From the NCBI RefSeq assembly GCF_015351235.1, contig NZ_JADKSJ010000002.1:558001-622000 (forward strand): DNA of 64,000 nucleotides, given 5' to 3'. The stretch's first letter is position 1, and each line of letters starts with the position of its first letter. The notes below the pieces were generated by a model, which did not search any database, was not told the origin of the DNA, and saw only the letters and a program-made list of their open reading frames with translations. This stretch comes from Plantibacter sp. VKM Ac-2880. Lineage in GTDB: Bacteria; Actinomycetota; Actinomycetes; Actinomycetales; Microbacteriaceae. The position numbers and the translations under genes were made by a program. This document shows positions 63,563 through 64,000 of the stretch, one piece after another.

Positions 63563-64000
63563 CTACTCGGCGACGTCGGCGCGGGCCGCTGCCCAGCGCT
63601 CGTTGAGGTCGGCGAATGCGCTCTCCTTGTCGCCGTCGGCTGCGCCACGGGCGACGTCGATGAGCTTCTGGCGGTAGGTGTTGCCGAAGAGGTCGATCTC
63701 AGCGGCGTTCGCGATGTCGTTGATCACGGCCTCCTTGCCCACGGGGTCCGGAGCGAGCTCCAGGTAGGTGACGCCGAGGTCGGAGAAGTCGGCCAGCGTG
63801 TCCGGTGCCGGGTCGCTGATGACGGGGCTGATGGCTCCCTGGCTCGCGGCGAATCCGGACTCGTTCGTGAACCAGTCGATCCAGGCCTTCGCGGTCGCCT
63901 TGTTCTTCGAGTACTTGCTCACCGCCAGGAACTTGTCGGAGGCGGTGACGGAGGTGAAGCCCTCGTCGGTCTTCCACGGCATCGGCCAGAAGCCGATCAC
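63563..64000 (-). CDS. Sugar-binding protein, partial (C-terminal part)
   Basis: Last 145 residues of a family-1 binding protein whose start is beyond the window: GFTSVTASDKFLAVSKYSKN, KATAKAWIDWFTNESGFAAS, and ERWAAARADVAE at the end. First visible gene of the mannan operon on the minus strand; would bind manno-oligosaccharides. Confidence 0.85.
   Translation of the reverse strand: MIGFWPMPWKTDEGFTSVTASDKFLAVSKYSKNKATAKAWIDWFTNESGFAASQGAISPVISDPAPDTLADFSDLGVTYLELAPDPVGKEAVINDIANAAEIDLFGNTYRQKLIDVARGAADGDKESAFADLNERWAAARADVAE

Noticed and set aside
1-64000. CRISPR arrays, tRNA or rRNA genes, insertion sequences, prophage
   Set aside because: No regularly spaced repeats, no tRNA cloverleaf noticed in the gaps, no transposase, integrase or phage structural gene among the frames.

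Overview
The window is high-GC DNA with short intergenic gaps, frequent ATGA/GTGA start-stop overlaps and strongly GC-biased third codon positions. Gene families and arrangement (LPXTG-like DUF11/DUF7507 surface protein, CUT1 sugar operons with LacI and ROK, SipW-type secretion, DUF3349 next to a Pit transporter) point to an actinobacterium, most likely Microbacteriaceae (Plantibacter/Curtobacterium/Rathayibacter type). Genus cannot be settled from the sequence alone. I see no rRNA, tRNA, CRISPR array, insertion sequence or phage module.

Layout. 1-3.9 kb: start of a LuxR/MalT-like regulator, divergent from a large wall-anchored repeat protein. 3.9-5.2 kb: two small genes behind a near-consensus promoter, and an unknown 208-aa protein. 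5.2-10.5 kb: an organophosphonate/phosphite operon (HAD hydrolase, phnD, phnC, phnE, phnE, RpiR-type regulator) preceded by a PHO-box-like repeat; then an orphan peptide-type binding protein. 12-18.3 kb: lipoproteins, a cysteine hydrolase divergent from a GlxA-type regulator, an orphan histidine kinase, an alpha/beta hydrolase. 18.5-24.8 kb: fructan locus (LacI, two permeases, binding protein, cytoplasmic GH32). 24.9-33 kb: membrane proteins, a gamma-butyrolactone-receptor-like TetR, a frameshifted phosphotransferase, an HxlR/NmrA pair with palindromic sites, a membrane protein with a degenerate GGDEF-like tail, an acetyltransferase.

33.1-35.4 kb: pit transporter, small membrane protein and tandem-DUF3349 gene, an order I recall from the Mycobacterium tuberculosis pitA region, with a second PHO-box-like repeat upstream. 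35.5-37.6 kb: a SoxR-type promoter ahead of an FprA-like ferredoxin reductase, then a VOC protein. 37.7-38.3 kb: a decayed stretch with a headless XRE regulator fragment. 38.4-45.8 kb: ABC exporter with divergent AraC/GyrI regulator; MacB-like efflux set (lipoprotein, adaptor, ATPase, permease); GNAT enzyme. 45.9-49.9 kb: SipW-type signal peptidase and four exported proteins, a possible TasA-like surface-fibre locus. 50-53.4 kb: an AIM24 gene and an operon with a YezG/DUF600-like protein, the two sharing an almost superimposable promoter element. 54.2-64 kb (minus strand): a mannan/mannoside operon (binding protein, two permeases, GH2 beta-mannosidase, ROK kinase, wall-anchored GH5-like mannanase, manA).

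How they work together. In the mannan operon a surface enzyme would cut polymer, the ABC system would import oligosaccharides, GH2 would release mannose, ROK would phosphorylate it and ManA would feed fructose 6-phosphate to glycolysis; the fructan locus is a simpler analogue with an intracellular GH32. In both, a strong hairpin follows the binding-protein gene. The two PHO-box-like repeats suggest joint phosphate control of pit and phn. The least described parts are the SipW cluster with its 11-bp direct repeats and the shared-promoter AIM24/DUF600 region.
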